From contig JAILJR010000010.1 in the NCBI GenBank assembly GCA_024694565.1, forward strand, positions 1 to 64,000: 64,000 bases of DNA. The letters run 5' to 3'. The number at the start of each line of letters is the position of its first letter. The first letter of the stretch is position 1. This document shows positions 62,501 to 64,000 of this stretch, piece after piece. Source of the DNA: Butyrivibrio sp. Lineage in GTDB: Bacteria; Bacillota; Clostridia; Lachnospirales; Lachnospiraceae. The notes under the pieces are model-generated. The model was not told the origin of the DNA. It worked only from the letters and a program-made list of their open reading frames with translations, and ran no database searches. Position numbers and translations under genes: made by a program.

Positions 62501-64000
62501 TCTGCTCGAGGTAGCTCTTTCTTGTGATGAGCCTGGGACGCTCAGTGACTTGCGCGGGGGACTGCTGCGACTGCGCAGCTGCGGTCTGGCTTGCCTGCTG
62601 GCTTGCTGCCTTGGATGACTGTTGTGCTACAGTCTGACCAGTCTGTTGGTTGACGGCCCGGGATGACTGTTGCGCTGCGGTCTGACCTGTCTGCTGGTTG
62701 ACGGCCTGGGATGACTGACTGTTGGCTGCCTGCTGGTTTCCGGTCTGAGCCGACTGTTGTGCTGCCTGGGCGTCCGCCTTGTTTTTGGCCTTACACTTCT
62801 CAAGGAAAGTCTCTATCCTTCCCTTGAATCTGTCGTTCTCAATCAGGCCGCTTTCCAGATTCATCTTTTCAAGCATATCCCACTGCTCTCTCGTGAGAGC
62901 GAGATTCTTTTCTTTGACGCGCTTCTCATAGGACTTGGTATTGGCCTTAACACGTTTACTGTATACCTCGCCCTCGGTGATGAACTTGTCAGATGAAAAC
63001 TTTAACAGATCATTATAATTGCCGCCTGTTATGTACTTTATAAAGCTGTCAAGCCTGCTGCTCTCGATATCGCAGCTCTTCATTATATTTTCGAGCATGC
63101 GCTCTTTCATGTAGTCCTCGGGGGAGGTGTAAATCAGCATGTCAAGGAAGAGGTGTGTCTGGTCAGTAAGCTGCTCCCTGGTTCCGAGAACTCTGAGTGC
63201 TCCCAGATTTCGAACTAGCGCCCTGCCTATGGAGCTCTGGGTTGCAACCGAATATTTCTCGGAAATAACGCCCTGCAGAAAGGTGTCATTTTCAACCATG
63301 CGTGTTTTTAAGACGCCAAGCTGCTCATTAAAATCTTCCTCATTGTCAAACATTATCATCTGCTTGATCTGCGGAAAATCATAAAGAGTCTGATAACCCT
63401 TGGGCATATGCAGAGAGGTTATTATTCTATCCCTTCGCTCTCTGGTCTTTTGTATATTATCCTTATACTTGTTGTAGTACTCGACAGATATCTCTTTTAC
63501 TCTGGAAGCAAATTTATCTACATCCGCCTCCCACTCGCTGTCGAGAAGATTTTCAGACACGTACTTCTGAAGGTCTTCCTTGAGCCAGGGGATGTCAAGG
63601 GTGGCATCCTTAGCCGTATCAGTGATAATCGTGAGCGCCACCTTATTGGCCAGGAGCCTGTTGTTCCTGTCCTCCAGATATGCTATGAAATCATCACGAT
63701 TTTCTTTGAGCTCGCTGGCATCGACACCCTTTAACATGTCAATAAGGCAATCGGTGTAATTTCCCATCAGCCACTTATCTCTGGACGTTTTGGCAGCTTC
63801 AACAGCCATTTTCGGCCCGTACTCACCGGATATTGCCACCTGCAATACATCCTTTGCTGCGTCATTGAGGGTATGCATATCCTCACGGATGATGATGCCT
63901 TCCTCGGACAGGCCTGCCATATTGTACTCGATTGCCCTCTGATCTGCTTCAGACAGACTGCTCCTTATCTGTTTGACATCCTTCTCAATAGCGTCGAGGA
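56469..64000 (-). CDS. Giant helical protein, partial (5' end beyond window)
   Basis: The frame stays open to the window edge: upstream of the internal ATG at 63920 it reads LDAIEKDVKQIRSSLSEADQ without a stop, so more than 2500 residues are encoded and the true start is outside. The protein is overwhelmingly helical and charged (Lys, Glu, Asp), with no signal peptide, membrane helix or recognised enzyme motif. Two Gln-rich linkers stand out: 16-residue repeats such as QQTGQTAAQQSSRAVN (DNA 62560-62760) and a Tyr/Thr/Gln stretch (TQYTGPYQTTAGQVTSQYTG, near 57750-57850). The last 100 residues form a distinct domain (ASGYEHVSELVEDTGMNMAQ). It could be a structural or delivered protein; no function is assigned. 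Confidence 0.85.
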   Translation of the reverse strand, partial: LDAIEKDVKQIRSSLSEADQRAIEYNMAGLSEEGIIIREDMHTLNDAAKDVLQVAISGEYGPKMAVEAAKTSRDKWLMGNYTDCLIDMLKGVDASELKENRDDFIAYLEDRNNRLLANKVALTIITDTAKDATLDIPWLKEDLQKYVSENLLDSEWEADVDKFASRVKEISVEYYNKYKDNIQKTRERRDRIITSLHMPKGYQTLYDFPQIKQMIMFDNEEDFNEQLGVLKTRMVENDTFLQGVISEKYSVATQSSIGRALVRNLGALRVLGTREQLTDQTHLFLDMLIYTSPEDYMKERMLENIMKSCDIESSRLDSFIKYITGGNYNDLLKFSSDKFITEGEVYSKRVKANTKSYEKRVKEKNLALTREQWDMLEKMNLESGLIENDRFKGRIETFLEKCKAKNKADAQAAQQSAQTGNQQAANSQSSQAVNQQTGQTAAQQSSRAVNQQTGQTVAQQSSKAASQQASQTAAAQSQQSPAQVTERPRLITRKSYLEQKSFEKEDATLARVKRADAETRIIESYGDNLSARFTLSLKNGLPQYDTMERFAAAYTGRGAAFKDREKEKKRLRRLRSKDVSQALTELGITGAERDKCFERIRPLAESIAETTDEMHTDERLKAERINLENFGVRTWEDALQRIKDEGIDIILGHDSEQAKETEKRFEEGKKELNEYADGKYSEISDILLLIPSVNAAMMKGQDFFNEYLRTTLDKRLENYMSGLADITKEGASKGKNRSFYIVPKGICRQYAYTYLRDIYNQTLKGDAQFFTKQINDFNNKIYDVRPDGMNSISKNINDALKEAEKILKKNNASRAHSMRIAAQLYKMVIDFESPTDSELRLPERETMMEYARKEAEFAILKEKSDADKDKVLEEIRKTYQSEETEDGFAVLDGEKLKKEEKETEAREYMKKQKMLGRQERYRLLGVNNGYTGKVREGKSLIRIRGRESDLVSLKKDRIKTMKEVIRVHLSEMELPPEFTDALVEEGASDSMFKNLNTTMWHTSRLYKHAASMNKMYDLLRTSSEDETAMSDEEAKMYIVSCYGRMDLRSTMFEKTGGPNISVIRKTDSYKSFRQTFRALKEFEETECSEHSIKREKAEMSINLRTLFLTGDGLMKEDGKASKLKATSNSSYLAFNEELRKTIATNKKYLDYSNKVTALIRQELTDHFREADKEGGPATSEVYIDRQVYAVREYFLKDLADAVKSGDEFDESAWRVRVGGFVDDPIYRNNVEFTSNYVSNKTYRENESRRFGSAYDEKFLAEQIKNSAMVFKGRSNKFEQLDEDEKKLFAVGLMFLDRGSLSKRLAGSATLLSKEEYKKEELDSVRAEIEKYVSGREFHINVDYKAAVYNLFDYGENGFLRLEQHVLSGDAFDRAMQFARTISANRKMYGQKDVKRLSDGYSSINTAYVKYGKKQQLEVDSMAEEHMSIESVKDKLLNYAKADIKATTGKIKKNWKRYGYLIAYEGIKDLQRYDTYKRMKKIEKRITDMGESDLKVLVRLLQERTVVDRSTINTGTSYPLYADQEKHIALYEALSGDAVTRSAVLNGFDDDEACHQAMTTALSFKLKDDLNFLGKDLSKEHYVSGSFKRKTLVDWKLIEDTFTFMDEIKEKQARTHVFANSDKYIEQSHNEKARSLYKELKEKYEDDKSKYKQNTFEKMLKTQADKDEKSMADKALAGYYSLTDNERNLFIKVLSRRDYLDISKRDYIQSFFGYRDRNFVNAAGRNQLLDEYIETNMQSNLGIQLTEDAYYKAMSNLLSTQISDRYKLSKQKDLKKLFANERRFFYERDTAIDWKLFVRALGFVKRASRELEYTEGNAILYRGAGELSKHGRLSMDYSFLRRNFHRTGNEWGRYLVRSGVNAVNEEYHVDKYVKYLKEGAKVLNNTLIKPFGFDEDANVRKGVLWLKNNTELLYNEVGQMVKTPSIYDINMVELENKKQTEEQKEKAKEAEAKRRENLTFLQEIKEGIDGIIAQSRSAYDAFGDVAEYIRKNYATRYENSKFLKQTFDTTGLLPANIPKEVVQKIIDSSPAAQQDTDQPLSDPEAIALQKAMQTATLKSQTQYTGPYQTTAGQVTSQYTGSYQTANNQQTAQNTYIPNANDYQGVDQDIVLNIPKGYVEKVTLGAAVDKKKGDIRDDYNKGMKIKKTFTDVWGVVDSIPYVKEMTKLAKYSSEKLAYKFLNDQLIHADTDELLKDNAKATELDKLKRAADEYASDMLESLAKSAFGEEYTQKVIELEKKYYGAKPFVQNRLQEASKGIAYVKRSIENVKGIADDISNINLLKYGSKKAKENRAADDEKLEKAKETRLNEKEEKKLDNIVDLHRSLGDLSKDITDEIKKVGIASRVINLTIDTTNIIGEKLGADKKLMSRAIKSGLEFALFAIRVMMDRSALADYYTKTKAGQAEVRKLKKGFRKAEKERYLQNFEKKLNPNDLVRTIATASGYEHVSELVEDTGMNMAQSLVFCASEYNPMVETKLMAITVMSVLGMDKEIGSTSPATVKRLFEAFKMAR

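Overview
The window most likely comes from a Lachnospiraceae bacterium (Bacillota), probably Butyrivibrio-like. The grounds are strong AGGAGG-type ribosome sites, Gram-positive lipoproteins, a mgl sugar ABC system with a YesM/YesN-type two-component pair, an M29 peptidase, a UbiB/phasin pair, many 7TM/GGDEF/SpoIIE sensors, and purine and pyrimidine genes typical of anaerobic Firmicutes. The genus is an inference. Nearly everything is on the minus strand; only the 11759 metallopeptidase and the 47510 membrane protein are on plus. No rRNA, tRNA, CRISPR array or intact transposase was seen.

Layout. 1-120: short repeats that may be the end of an insertion sequence. 139-11135: a sugar uptake and sensing block (mglB-mglA-mglC, then a response regulator, a histidine kinase and two further periplasmic-binding-type lipoproteins, then a flavin reductase). 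11759-19333: secreted proteins (a zinc metallopeptidase with a long acidic repeat tail, two small membrane-anchored proteins, a transglutaminase-like protein and a 385-residue secreted protein). 19430-24567: housekeeping genes radA, a small conserved gene, clpC and a GntR regulator. 24947-30197: purE, purM, purN, purD and an overlapping SH3-domain membrane protein. 30530-33898: an extended M29 aminopeptidase, two small membrane proteins (one only 50 aa) and pyrE. 34218-39405: a dead MscS-like channel gene, a UbiB kinase, a phasin-like protein and a DgkA-type kinase. 39542-55186: a dense signalling region. 55652-64000: a DUF1269 protein and a giant (>2500 aa) protein whose 5' end lies outside the window.

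The signalling region has a three-gene operon: a 7TM GAF-GGDEF protein, a hybrid histidine kinase, and a second hybrid kinase carrying a DegV (fatty-acid-binding) domain and an HPt domain. A second overlapping pair joins a beta-propeller 7TM sensor to a 7TM SpoIIE-type phosphatase. At 53422-55186 lies a collapsed relic of another kinase/DegV cassette, made by a deletion fusion plus a 2-bp frameshift.

The most striking unexplained structure is a dispersed family of long palindromic elements (about 140-212 bp). There are seven copies with a conserved core (6689, 24649, 29463, 34000, 48211, 53311, 55324), plus collapsed or hybrid derivatives (6671, 15678, 16327, 39473). All share a 35-37 nt core hairpin with a conserved loop, a conserved T-T mismatch and a covarying stem. 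The outer arms differ from locus to locus but match within a locus. No gene in the window explains them.
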